A stretch of 64,000 nucleotides of DNA from Dillenia suffruticosa (taxonomy: Eukaryota > Streptophyta > Magnoliopsida > Dilleniales > Dilleniaceae). Position 1 is the stretch's first letter, and each line of letters starts with the position of its first letter. The position numbers and the translations under genes were made by a program. The DNA is taken from NCBI GenBank assembly GCA_033439265.1, contig JAVTVX010000016.1, positions 20,630,701 to 20,694,700 on the forward strand, given 5' to 3'. This document shows positions 49,738 to 61,228 of the stretch, one piece after another. Below the pieces are notes generated by a model. It was not told where the DNA came from and searched no databases. It saw only the letters and a list, made by a program, of their open reading frames with translations.

Positions 49738-51794
49738 AGACACTACAAAAAAACACAATTTTAGCCACGAATTTTAGCGATGAAAAAAATCCGTCGTTAT
49801 TTTGCGATGAATTTAGTGACAAAAACTTTTTCGTCGTTAATTTGTCACAAAATTTACGACGAAAAGGAAGTCATGGATAAATTAGTGACAGACACATCAT
49901 TCGTAGCTAAATTCGTCGCTAATTAGTGATGAAAAAGTTTTCGTGGCTAAATTCGTCGTTAATTAGCGACAAAAAATTTTTCGTTGCAAATTTCATCGCT
50001 AATTAGCAACGAATAATATTTCGTGACTCCACGGATACAGTTATCCGTAGCTAAATTTAGTGACAAAAAAAGTTTGTGAAAACTTTCATCACTAAATTTA
50101 GTAACGAAAAAATTCCGTGGGAAATTCTGTCGCTAATTAATTACAAAAATTTTTTGTTGTTAAATTCGTCACTAATTAATCACGAAAAAATATTTGTCTC
50201 TAAATTTAGCAACAGAATCTAAAATTCGTAACTAAATTCGTCACTAATTAGCCACAAAAAAATATTTATAGCTAAATTTGTCGCTAATTAGCTACATAAA
50301 AGTATTTGTGACTAAATTCGTCGCTAATTTATTATCTATATTTATAAATTTAAGACTAATTTCATAACTAAATTTTTTTTATACTCTGTTAGGAAATATT
50401 TTTAACCATGTCCCCGTTTTAACTAATTTTGAATAACGAAATTGAATTAAATATATAATAAATATTATAATTTTTAATAAATTGAGAATTTATAACAATA
50501 AATAATTGAATAAATATATAACAGATAATTTTAAACAAGTCACGGTTGTGGAGTTCACCATTTATATTTTTCATCTTCTATATCCGTTCGTTTCTCTTAT
50601 ATAATTTAATCGTATTTAAAAATTCAGTTGTTCATCTTCATTTATCATCGGATGGCACGGATAATTAGGTTAGGCAACTATCAATTTTTAAACTATTCTA
50701 TGGATTTAAAAAAATAAAATAAAAATGAAAAAAAAATAAAAAAATAATAAAATAAAAGAAAAAAGAAGAAAACAAAATATAAAATATAAATTTATATAAA
50801 AAAAGATTAAATTAGCGACGGATTTTGTGACCGATTTAGAAATCCGTCACTAAGTTAGCAACGGATCGAAAAATCCGTCGGTAACTTAGCGACGAATAAA
50901 GAATCCATTGCTGATTTAGCGACTGATTTAGCGATGAATTTATATGCGTCGCGAATTTAGTGGCTGATTTTGCGATAAATTTATATCAGTCGCTAATTTA
51001 GCGACAAATTTTCATATCCGTCGTAAAATTTAATCTTTTTTAAATAGAATTTTATTTTATTTTTATTTTTATTTTTATTTTATTAATATGTTATATTTAA
51101 ATTAAAAATTAATTTAGCAATAGATTTGTTTCCTATTGATAAATTTAGCGACGAAAATTCCAATCCGTCACAAAATTTTTTTATATATAATTAAATAAAA
51201 TAAAATATTAATATAATATTTAAATTAAAAAATTAATTTAGCGACGATGAATTTTATCGGTCGGTAATTTAGCGACGAATTTTCAAGTCCATTGCTGTTT
51301 CAGTAACGGATTCCAAGTCCGTCGCTGTTTCAGCGACGGATTCCAAATCCTTCGCTGAATCAGTTTTATTTCATTTTTATAATTTATATTAACAAATCAT
51401 ATTACTATTTTATAATATTTTAATTTAACAATTGATTTTATTATATTATATTTCATTTTTTTAAAGAATAATATTATTTAAATATTAAAAAAACACCATA
51501 TATTTTATTTTATTTAAATTATATTATTTAAAACCATATGAACTGTTATAATATTTTAAAATAACATTTTATTTTATTTTTTTTATATTTTATTTTTCTA
51601 AGAATAATATTAATATATTTTTTAATTAATTTATTATTTTTTTTCTTTTATTTAATATTTTTTATTATTGTATAGGTACTTTTTATTTTATTTCTATTAT
51701 TTTATTCAATAATACAAATCATTTATAATATTTTTTAATTAATATTAATTCGGCAGGCCTGGGAGCCTGCGTCATTATTTTAATACTAAATAAT

Positions 51795-51885
51795 GCTAAA
51801 AAATGCTGTTGAAGAGATTCGAACTTTGGAGCTCGGATTTGAACGGACAACATGTGAACGACTGGACCACCCTAAGAGTTGTGTG
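51795..51885 (-). repeat. tRNA-like module A inside the CACTA element
   Basis: On the minus strand GGGTGGTCCAGTCGTTCA resembles a polymerase III A box. AAAGTTCGAATCTC follows about 45 bases later and resembles a B box, and CAGCATTTTTTAGCATT comes after it. It does not fold into a complete tRNA. Confidence 0.5.
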
Positions 51886-52499
51886 TAAGTATTTTTTTTT
51901 CTTTCTTCCTCCTTATTTTTTTTCTATTCTCATTTTTTTTCCTTCCTCTTACTTGGGTTTTTTTTTTCTTTGAAATTTCTTATATATAATAATTATATTT
52001 ACTTATATATTCGAATAAAAATATTTTATGATTAAATATATAGGTTTTTTAAATTATTAATATATTATAATTTATTAATAATTATAATTTTATATTATTA
52101 AGATGCCCCATTTTTAAACTGATTAAAAAAATAAAATAAAAATGAAAAAGAATAATAAAATAATAAAAGAAAAGAAAAAAGAAGAAAAGAAAATATAATA
52201 TTAATATATTTTTTAATTAATTTATTATTTTATTGTAAATTAGTATTTTATTATTTTTTATTTTATTAAAAATTATCATATTTATTATTTTTAATTAATA
52301 TTATTTTAGGTTGGTGGTTTAAGTAAAAAAATATTATATTTATTATTTTAAATTGTTATTATATATTATTTTATTATTATTATAAAAATATATTTATTAT
52401 TTTTAAATGTTATTATATATTATTTTATTATTATTATAAAAATATGAAGGAAAGATCATAAGTAAAAAAAAAAAAAGAAATTTATATCACATACTAACA

Positions 52500-52588
52500 T
52501 TGACTTGGTGGTTAAATGCTTTTACAGGTTGATGCGTGTGCGGAGTTCTAATCACTTTGGAGGCAAAGCGGAGGCATTTTTTAGCAAT
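52500..52588 (+). repeat. tRNA-like module B, inverted relative to module A
   Basis: On the plus strand GACTTGGTGGTTAAATGC (A-box-like), GGAGTTCTAATCAC (B-box-like) and GAGGCATTTTTTAGCAATT occur in the same order and spacing as in module A on the other strand. The two modules are diverged inverted copies about 620 bp apart. Confidence 0.5.
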
Positions 52589-52589
52589 T

Positions 52590-52825
52590 AAGTGAGGACG
52601 GGGGTGCTGGCTCTGGCTCGGGGGCGGGAGGGTGCGCTTGCAGGCCGGGGTGCTGGCTCGGGCGGGCGGGCGGGCAGCTTGCAGGCTGGTGCTGGCTCGG
52701 GTGGGCAGGCCTATCTAGGCCCGTCCAGGCATGTGACTTGCAGGCTAGTGCTTGCTCAGGTGGGTGGGGCATCCAGGCACGTGGCTTGTAGGCAAGTGCT
52801 GCTCAGGTGTGCAGGGCGCGTTCCT
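52590..52825 (+). repeat. GC-rich tandem tract inside the CACTA element
   Basis: Imperfect repeats of a unit of roughly 45-55 bp built on GGCTTGCAGGCtgGTGCTGGCTCGGG(T/C)GGG sit in DNA that is otherwise extremely AT-rich. An open frame covers the tract (52592-53044), but its Gly/Ala/Arg translation simply reflects the repeat. Confidence 0.8.
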
Positions 52826-53373
52826 TCGACGAATTTAGAATCAGCGACGGATTTGGAATCCGTCGCTCACTTAGCGACAAATCCGTTGCTCACTCAACGA
52901 CGGATTTTTTTATTCGTCGTTAAATTAGAGACGGATGTTTTTATCGCTAAATTAGCGACGGATAATTTTTCTATCGCTAAATTAGTTACGGATAATTTTT
53001 TTGTCGCTAATTTAGCGAAAAATAATTTTTTGTTCCTAAATTAGCGACGGATTTTAGCGACAAATTTGTCGCTAAATTTAGTGACGAATTTTAGATTTTC
53101 GTAACTAAATTTAGTAACGGATTTTTTTTATGTCGCTAATTTAGCGACGGATAATTTTTCATCGCTAAATTTTGTGACGAATTTTAGCAATAAAAAATTA
53201 TTTATCGCTAAATTTAGCGACGGATTTTTAATTTTCGTCACTAAATTTTTGCGACGCGTTATTAGCGACGAAAAATTTTTTGTCGCTAAATCCGTCGCTA
53301 ATGTTTTTAGCGACGAATTTTTTTAAAATTTTCATCACTAAATTTGTGGCTAAAAACCTGTTTTTTTGTAGTG

Positions 53374-54960
53374 AGAGGAAATGTCAAAGGGAATCAAAAT
53401 TAGGGAATCATTCAAAGAAGCATCTCTTTCATAAGTTGATGAGTACCTGATTGGAGAAGGAACCTCTACATTACAGGATGTTATATTTGGTATTGTATCA
53501 AAACTAAATATTAATTATAAGTATATTGAGTTTGATTGTTTATTAATATATTACTTTATATTTTACGGCCAATGATCTTTGAAGTACTCGAAGAAGAGAC
53601 GGGACCACTCTCAAGGACATATGAGACCTAAGATCCCAACAAATAGCTGTGTCCTTCAATATTGAGATGCAACCCATTGGACAAGAGTCGTGGATACTAG
53701 TCAGAATCTGTGGTCTTGTGACTAGATATCTACGATTTTGCTTTTTTAGTCACAGGGACTAGTGCAATATCCCTGCAGTATCAAAGGAACAAATAAAATC
53801 TATCATTAAGGTATTGACACATTCATTATTGTTGCATGATTTTTTTTTTCAACATCATTAGAACAGATGTCCTTCAATTATTGTAGTTCATTATTGCAAC
53901 ATGTTCTAATTCAATTGTTCTCTTTTACAACAAAGATTTATTTTCGAAACAGAAAATGAGGGTGGTGCTGCTTCATTTATGTTTAGATCAATTTCTACAA
54001 AATTTAAAGAATATAGATATACTTCAAAAAGTATTATGATGAGGAGAAGACAGCTGAAGAGGCTTCAGCAAATGGTCCCGAGGGTCACAACTCTTGTGAA
54101 TGGGAGGACATTGTTATAGACTGATACAAAAAATGTAGGAAGGTAATAACATATTTTACTTAATAACATTTTATTTACTTTTATAATTTACCATAATAAC
54201 AAAAACATTTTGCAACAGAAGTTTGAAGTTGGGATGCAGAGTCAATTGCAATAAACGTATACGCAGCTCAAAATAATTTGCAAGGGGCTAAAGAATTGGT
54301 AATTATTTTAAATACTAATTTTATATTTAATAGTATTTTTTTAGTTGTTAACAATCTTGTTTCAGGAATTAGAGACATGATATCCTCTAGGCAAAATTTA
54401 ACTGTACAAAAGTATCCACAAGAAGAGAGACTGCTCATGTGTGAATGCAAAATTTGTCAGCATGATGGTAAGTCATACGAATTTTAGATATCACTTATTT
54501 TTAAACGTTTGTGTTAATATTTTTATGAGAATTTGTAATGATATTTTATATACATTTTCTATATATAGGAATAAGTTGATGAAATGATGGTAACTCAACA
54601 AGCTGCCCCTATGAAAGAGTCCATCAATCAAATTGAGAATAGATTGTTTCTCAAAGTGATTGATAAGGAACGTTCAGGTAGAGTTAGAGGTTAAGGGATG
54701 AAACCAATACCTACCGGATGCTATGATAAATCACCATCTTCTCATACAAAACCTAGTTCTACCTAATAGTTAGCTGAGGTATGGCATGAGTTGAAGTAAA
54801 TAAAAGCAAAATTTAATATCTTGTTTCAAATGTTTATTTCAAAATTTCCAGATATGGAAATATCTCATGAGATGTGGGAACGTGTAATTCATTGCAATCC
54901 CAATCCGTCTACAAGTGGAAGGAAATTTTTTTCTAATGTGAAGGGGGTGCTATTTACCAC
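53374..54960 (+). pseudogene. Decayed En/Spm (PttA-type) transposase gene
   Basis: Short plus-strand blocks in different frames resemble the plant En/Spm PttA/Transposase_24 family. They are FKEYRYTSK-like near 54010, ERLLMCECKICQHDG near 54427-54472, and QQAAPMKESINQIENRLFLK then DKERSGRVRG at about 54598-54694. Stops and frameshifts separate them. Sequence left of the CACTA insertion (ATGTCTCAAGGAAGA at 49726) appears continuous with GAGGAAATGTCAAAGGG at 53375, so the younger CACTA seems to have split the old gene near its start. The call rests on motif resemblance only. Confidence 0.5.
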
Positions 54961-57015
54961 TCTTTTACTTCCATTCCCCTTTTCGCTCCGAACCAAATCT
55001 TGATAATTTTCTATTTCACCCCACATTTACTTCTCTTCCTCTTTTTCTCCCACTTTACACTCCAACCAAACTTACAGTAACTTTTGCTCTTTATATAATT
55101 AAAATTATCTTACGTGATATTTTAGGTGAAATACTAACTTTTGTTTTCTACAACGTGATGATGGTTCGTCTGGTGAAGGTGATGGCTCTTATTTCATCCA
55201 AGAGAGGTGGTTCTACATCTTGAGAGATGATATAGATTTTGTATATAATGGGATGTTGATTTATTAATTTTTTTTTGTAAACTTTTTACGTTTTTGTAAA
55301 TAAAGTCTTCATTTTTTTGTTTCAAAATCATGTGTGGATGGTTGTTTATTTTTTTGAAATGTGTATTTTGTTTGAAGTACTGAGTTGTTGTCGAATAGTT
55401 ATTTGTTTGAAATATAAAGTATGGATGAAATATGAAATTTGAAGTTATTACTATTAATGATTGATATTATGGTTGATAGAGATGTGGGAATAGGTTTGAT
55501 TTTGTTTGAATTTTGGAGTAGGTTTTGAAGGTAAATATAAACAATCATACTCTTTAAAAATGAAAACATAATCTTTGTTGATGTTTCTAAGAATAAACAT
55601 AGGCAAGTGGACACGGATTTACCTATATTTTATAGAAAAATATCGACAAATCATGTCATTTTGCTGAAATTTATAAACGTTCAGAATATTTCCGATCATT
55701 TTTTTCTGACATTTAATCTTATATTTATTTTTCATCACCATATCTTTTTACGACACTTATAAAGCATCGAGAATGGTGTAAAAAAAATATGGGGAAAAGT
55801 ATATATATATATATATATATTTATAGCATTATATAACTTTGGATATTTACCGGTCATTTTCTTCATATCCGTTCGATTCATAAATTTTAGATTGAGATCA
55901 AAATAGCATGAGCCCTTATGTTGTTCCAGCATTATGAAACAACGATTTTATGGTTGGATTCCATCCATTTTTGTTTTATTACAAGAGTTTCAATCAACCA
56001 AAATAATTAATACCCCACGTTCTAAAAATTAGGCACAATCCAAACTGGGAAAAAATATTACTTCCAAATTGAAGAAGATGGGGTAGTAATTGCGGATTCG
56101 TGGGCAAGAACAAAGCTCCCTTTGGATGTCCTACAAAGCAATCCTTAAATTCCTAGCTTTCCCAAATGAAATTGAGGGTCGCCTGCACTTGGCCATACAA
56201 AAGGTGCCCCATAAATCATGGCTTCCATAAAGTGAGTTGCAAAAAGTGGCACTCTTTTTTATTGGTATATATTGAGTGAGAATGAGTGAGAATGAAAACT
56301 TTTGATTTGAAAACTTCTATTGTGAGATATCTTTTTATTTTAGATATAGGAAAAAAAAAAGGTCAATCACTTTTAATTTGAAACATCTCCTACTTTTAGA
56401 ATGATCTTGTCATTTTATATGTAATATTCTTGACTTAGTAGAAGAGTATTATATTATAGTTATGATGTATGAAATTTTTCAATACTAATATTTTTCTATT
56501 TTTAAAATATTTCTCATTTTCAAAAGGTCAACACACTGAATTAATTTATATTTATATTTATAAAAAAAATTCTTATATTTTTATATTTACATATTTATCT
56601 ATATTTACGAATTATTTATTTAATTATAATTATAATTTTTATATTATTTTTCTTATAGATAATAGTTATATATTTGATTATTTTAGATTATTATTATAAA
56701 ATATGACTATTCTATGTATAAAATAATTAATATTTATATAAAAATACTTATATTTTTTTTATATTTATGTATTTTCTATATTTTTATTTTTTTATTCTTA
56801 CAAAATACTATTTTTTGGGTATATTGAGAAAATTCGAATTCAAAACCTGTAAGGGGAAAGAAAACAATACCAAAGCTCATTAGTTTACAAAATGCTATTT
56901 CATACTATATCCATTTCTATTAACTCATCTTAGCGATATTCTGATTTGGAAGGAGATTACTGTATTGCGGCCCAAGCGCTCCCCTAAACTGGTTTTGGTC
57001 AAGTTAGTCTCTTGG
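54961..57015. other. AT-rich intergenic region
   Basis: No gene is supported. A possible transposase C-terminus and 3' UTR lie near 55150-55320, (TA)n at 55801-55820, and highly AT-rich DNA at 56450-56810. The sequence at 56040-56220 is more balanced but not recognised. Confidence 0.5.
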
Positions 57016-57028
57016 TGGGCGTGAAAGG

Positions 57029-57062
57029 ATACCTTTCTCGGCCTTTTGGCTAAAATCAAGTG
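57029..57062 (+). pseudogene. U2 snRNA 5'-end fragment
   Basis: ATACCTTTCTCGGCCTTTTG, followed by GCTAAAATCAAGTG, matches the first 34 nt of U2 snRNA with a single difference (A for G in GGCTAAG). The rest of U2, including the branch-point recognition GUAGUA, is absent. No snRNA promoter element is seen upstream. The flanks carry an imperfect 13-bp direct repeat (TGGGCGTGAAAGG 57016-57028; TGGGTGTGAAAAG 57061-57073), which suggests insertion of a truncated cDNA. Confidence 0.8.
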
Positions 57063-57073
57063 GGTGTGAAAAG

Positions 57074-57730
57074 CCTTTTCTTTTTTCATTTTTCATTTTT
57101 ATTAGTTATGACTAAGCTACAAGGCTTTTCCTTCAAAGTCATGCCATTGACCTAATCAAATCTCTTTCAAATTCTGAGGAAGAATCTGAATCCTAAATGC
57201 AACACTTATGTTTCTCTGCCATGCATCTATAAGCGTGACCCCTAGTAAATTTCAAAAATATCAACCACAGAATCAATAGACCAAGCCATCAAGCCCATCT
57301 CTTCTTTTATTTTATTTTGTTTTTTCTATTGCTTTTATAGTTTTTAGTTTTTGGCCCAACCATTGCATGCTTATTTAAAGCACATACTTGTTTTTAACAA
57401 CTTGCTAAAGAGATTTAAGTCAAGATCATTTAGGATTGAGTACAACCCATATGCCCAGTTCCCCAACAAATAGAGAAAGCACTCGAAACTAACAAAACCT
57501 CAAAAGGTAAGTTCAACTATTATATTCGCATGATCAGAGATTGTACCAGGAATATAATGAGTCCATCCAAGTTGAACTCAAATCCACTATCTAAAGACTC
57601 ACTATAATATCTTTGAGCTGTTTGGGTCATCTTCAATGTAAGTTGCAGGTCACCATTGTAATGTCATTGTTATGTTTAAGAGCCATACAAGGTTTCTGCA
57701 AGCTCGCAAATTTCTGCCCCGTTGCTAACA
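57074..57730. other. Intergenic, nothing recognised
   Basis: About 650 bases of ordinary composition with no coding frame, repeat or mobile-element end that could be recognised. Confidence 0.5.
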
Positions 57731-57734
57731 CTGC

Positions 57735-60185
57735 AAGCAAACGAGGCCATTCATAGTTCCCACCATTTTTCCTTTTTCTCAACCAAAAATAGTGGGCATA
57801 GCAAGATGAACCAAAAGAATGTCAAAAGCCCCAACTTCAGCAAAAGGAGAATGATTATGGACTACTAGAGATGATTTTTCCAACATGCGCCCATTAGAGT
57901 TGGGCAGAAAAAGAAAAATGGAGAGTGGCATGAGAAAGAGACAAGGACCACAAAGAATGGATAGAAGCACATTTGAACATTACAGACTACTTCTAGCCCA
58001 ATTAGATTTGCAACTATGCATACAACATCTGTGTCAATCAACTATGCAAAAAGAGAGTGCTGTTAGATGTTATTGGCTATTTTCTGGATAAAAAGGGCCG
58101 CTTAATAGTTTTTGACAGCTCACCTTTCAGAAAATTTATAAATGGACATATACCCATGCAGCGCCCAAAAAGAGAAATGCCATTATCATATTCTGATTCG
58201 AAATGTGACATTATCTCGTGTGGACACCCGCAAGCATCACAATCATAGATATCAAGACTTCTGAGCGGTGGAAAACTGATTCCAGCAAAACTTCACAAAC
58301 ATGCAGAAGAACATATGCAAGGGGGCATTTGGCAACCAGCCAGAAGAACATCCTTGAGTCTGATAAACCAAATACATACATTACTTGAGCAGAAACAGAC
58401 TCCAACAAGGACCTTGAAGCAGCAATGGTGGCAGTAAGCAGACCATCGCGGTAACCAACAAGGACTTGCTAACACTGCAAGCAAAAGAGGCTATTTCATA
58501 GTTCCATCTTTCTTCCGCAAAAATAGTGGGCATAGCAAGATTAACTAAAAGAATATAAAAAGCTCCAAATTCAGCCATCTATATTGAACTCACAAAAGAG
58601 TAGTCATTTTGTTTAATCAATGTGGGGCAATTGAACTAGAGATGATTTTTCCAACATGTGCCTATTAGAGTTGGGCAGAAAAAGAGAAGTGAAGAATGGC
58701 ACAAGAGGACACAAAGAATGGATAGAAGCACATTTGAACATAACAGACTACTAGCCCAATTAGATTTGCAACTATGCATACAACATCTGTGTCGATCAAC
58801 CATGCAAAAAGAAAGTGTTGTTAGCTGTTATAGGCTATTTTTCTAGATAAAAAAGGCCGCTTAATAGTTTTGGACAGCTCACCTTTCAGAAAATTTATAA
58901 ATGGATAGATAGAAATACCCATGCAGCATGCAAGAGGAGAAATGCTATCATCATATTCTGATTCGAAATGTGACATTATCTCGTGTGGACACCCCACAAG
59001 CATCACAATCATAGATATCAAGACTTCTTAGCAGTGGAAACTGATTCCTGCGAAACTCACAAACATCCTACACCTCCAAAATATCCAAGAGCTGCGAATG
59101 GAAAAAGAGGACAATTGCGGGTAACAGGAAGCCACTCTTCGAGTTCTCAATTCTCAGAGTGATGACAGAGTTGATGTCCCTTAGACTATAGTCCCTCCTT
59201 ACAACCTTCCAATCTTAGTTCTTCATAAGATGGAAGGCTAAAGGTTGACACTCCCACAAATGACATGTTGTCGTGCAAAGCTGATGGAGATGAGAATATA
59301 TCCCCAACAAGACCCGGCCCATTTGAGAAATCCCACTTCCCCCAATTCTCCATGCTGTTTAAAGTCAAGAATCTCTAACTATGGGAAAGGCTTCACAGTT
59401 GGGAAAAAAAAGTCCCCAAAATACTCAATACCCACTTTTCTTCATTCATTGTCTCTATCCACAAGTTAATCAAAGAGGGCTGTTTACCAAGTGAGAGTAA
59501 GCCCTCTGGTACAAGGCAAAAGCGTCTGCTGTCATGTTCTCCAGTTTGAGGAATGAAAACAATTGCGCTGTAATCAGCTGGTGGTAATTGTCCTGCAGGC
59601 CTGAAGTAGAGCACCTTCCCAGAATGTACCATCTGACATCATCTTTAGTGTCGTTCTTGATCAGACATTGACCTGAGGAAGAGACTCTCCTATCCTTGCA
59701 TCAAAATATCACTTGTTTTATGAAGGCTTGAAGCTGTTTGAAGAAGCAACAATTGCAAAATGTGCACGCAAAGAACTTCCGTTAGTTAAAAAGCTACAGA
59801 TTCAAATTATAATTCCTCTGAAGTAGTAGCTTCATTTGGAGCTCGGGAAACACCTTTAAAATTTCCTGAAGAAATTGCTCTGCATCTGGCTCTCAAAACT
59901 AGGACTAAAACCAAAGCCACAAGCAGTCCTCTCAACAGCAAAGCAGGACCGGACCAAGCACAAAGAGTTGAAAGGAAACACTGACAAGCAGCAGCTCCTA
60001 TTAGGCTATTACCTACAATATCAGAGAATCAGCAGATCATATGCAAGAAGGCATTGGGCAACAAGCCAGAAGAACATCCTTAGTCTGATAAACCAAATAC
60101 ATACATTACTCGAGCAGAAACAGACTCCAACAAGGACCTTGAAGCAGCAATGGTGGCAGTAAGCGGACCATTGCAGCCATAAAAC
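57735..60185 (-). pseudogene. Shattered NLR (LRR region) pseudogene tract with internal duplications
   Basis: Minus-strand fragments align in order with the LRR part of the NLR at 61229-64000. They are LSLGKQPSLINLWIE (about 59480), SMENWGKWDF and GDIFSSPS (about 59300), SLPSYEELRLEGCKE (about 59200), then the CPLEFLQIFRCPSFIRFPEG equivalent (about 58900-58930). Every block is out of frame with the next. A unit of about 570 bp occurs twice (about 57735-58290 and 58490-59060; shared GATAGAAGCACATTTGAACA and TTAGATTTGCAACTATGCAT). A unit of about 150 bp occurs at 58311-58458 and again at 60034-60178 (GAAGAACATCCTT, CAGACTCCAACAAGGACCTT, GCAATGGTGGCAGTAAGC). There is no NB-ARC part and the locus is clearly dead. 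Confidence 0.8.
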
Positions 60186-60199
60186 AATTTGCTCAAGTA

Positions 60200-61228
60200 A
60201 AATTGGTTCTGCACAAAAATCAAATGCAAGGGGTAGGATTAATACCCAAACTCCAAGCTCAATATCGCAAACAAAATTCAGATTTCTTTAGTTAAAATCA
60301 AATGATTTGAATAAGAAGTCTGTACAAATGCTTGTTATCATATCACTAAATAAATCGTATTTAAGTATTTACATGTTACAATTACTTACCAAAATTGAAC
60401 CTGTTTTAATTTGTAGAATCAAACTGATGTGACTTTTTTATTCTGCTTCGGGGCAAATCTTTTTCTTTGACTTCGCACCATCAAACGAATCCCAATCTTC
60501 TTCCGGAGATGAAACTTCATTCTCTCATGAGAATCAACCTGGATAATTCATCGTCGTCATCATCGTCATCATCACTTGAACTGAAAATTCAGAGTCATTA
60601 GTCATAGTAATTGATTAATTATTAAGTAATAATGAAATAAGGAGAATAAAAATACCAAAAAATATTTACAAGCGTTAAAGATCGAAAAGTCCGAATATTT
60701 TTTGAAAACATAAATTGGATCAACTTCAAATTATAATAATTTTTCTTGTTGGTATTAATTAATTGTAGAGACACAATTCAACCCTTTCTTCATTTCTTTC
60801 CCCTTGCGCAGAGTGAGAGAGAGAGAGAGAGTGAAAAAAAAAAGAAAAAAGAAAAAGAAATAAAGTCTTCCAAAAGAGAGAGAAAAATTTATGCTTTTTC
60901 ATATTTCATATTATTTATTATTTCCTTGGCTTTTTCACTTCATCTGCCCTACCCGCATTTAGGGTAACATGCATTTGTCTCTTTTTTTGGGGGGGGGGGG
61001 GGGAGGGTTTAAAATAGAAGATGAGAATTTAAGAGACTAATATTTTCTCTTATTTTCCTTCTAACTATATATGTAAAAAAAAATTGAAAAAAGATAAAAG
61101 AAACAACCAATTTTGTAAAATCCCAAAGTTTTGAAAAGGAAATAGTCAAAGTTTAGAGTTCACTAAGTAATTTGAGAACAAATTAAATACAATTCATATA
61201 ATTTTTATTTTTTTAATTAAGAAGGAAT
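60200..61228 (-). other. NLR 3' region: predicted terminal exon and intron
   Basis: A minus-strand 3' splice site (GAATTTTCAG) at 60581-60590 precedes sequence that resembles the terminal exon of the NLR fragment at 12986-13100. With the donor at 61231-61232 this defines a 652-bp intron containing (AG)n at 60811-60830 and a G run at 60989-61002. Below about 60400 is AT-rich intergenic DNA. Confidence 0.5.

Larger units (their letters stand above)
49741..53373. mobile_element. Complete non-autonomous CACTA (En/Spm) transposon
   Basis: The element is 3633 bp with perfect 15-bp terminal inverted repeats CACTACAAAAAAACA at both ends. It is flanked by the 3-bp target duplication AGA (49738-49740 and 53374-53376). 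Both subterminal regions (about 49760-50340 and 52825-53345) are packed with copies of TTAGCGACGAA/TTCGTCGCTAA in both orientations, the kind of array bound by the family's transposase. A further cluster lies at 50810-51350. The interior is mostly AT-rich and holds two inverted tRNA-like modules and a GC-rich tandem tract. No frame resembles a transposase, so movement would need a helper. The ends and target duplication are undamaged, which suggests a fairly recent insertion. Confidence 0.93.

Noticed and set aside
51795..51885. A genuine tRNA gene
   Set aside because: A- and B-box-like motifs are present, but no acceptor stem, anticodon arm or cloverleaf can be drawn. It is kept only as a tRNA-like module.
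52592..53044. 150-codon Gly/Ala/Arg-rich frame in the CACTA element
   Set aside because: It is the translation of a GC-rich tandem repeat followed by the TAGCGACGAA array. No protein family and no initiation context are seen.
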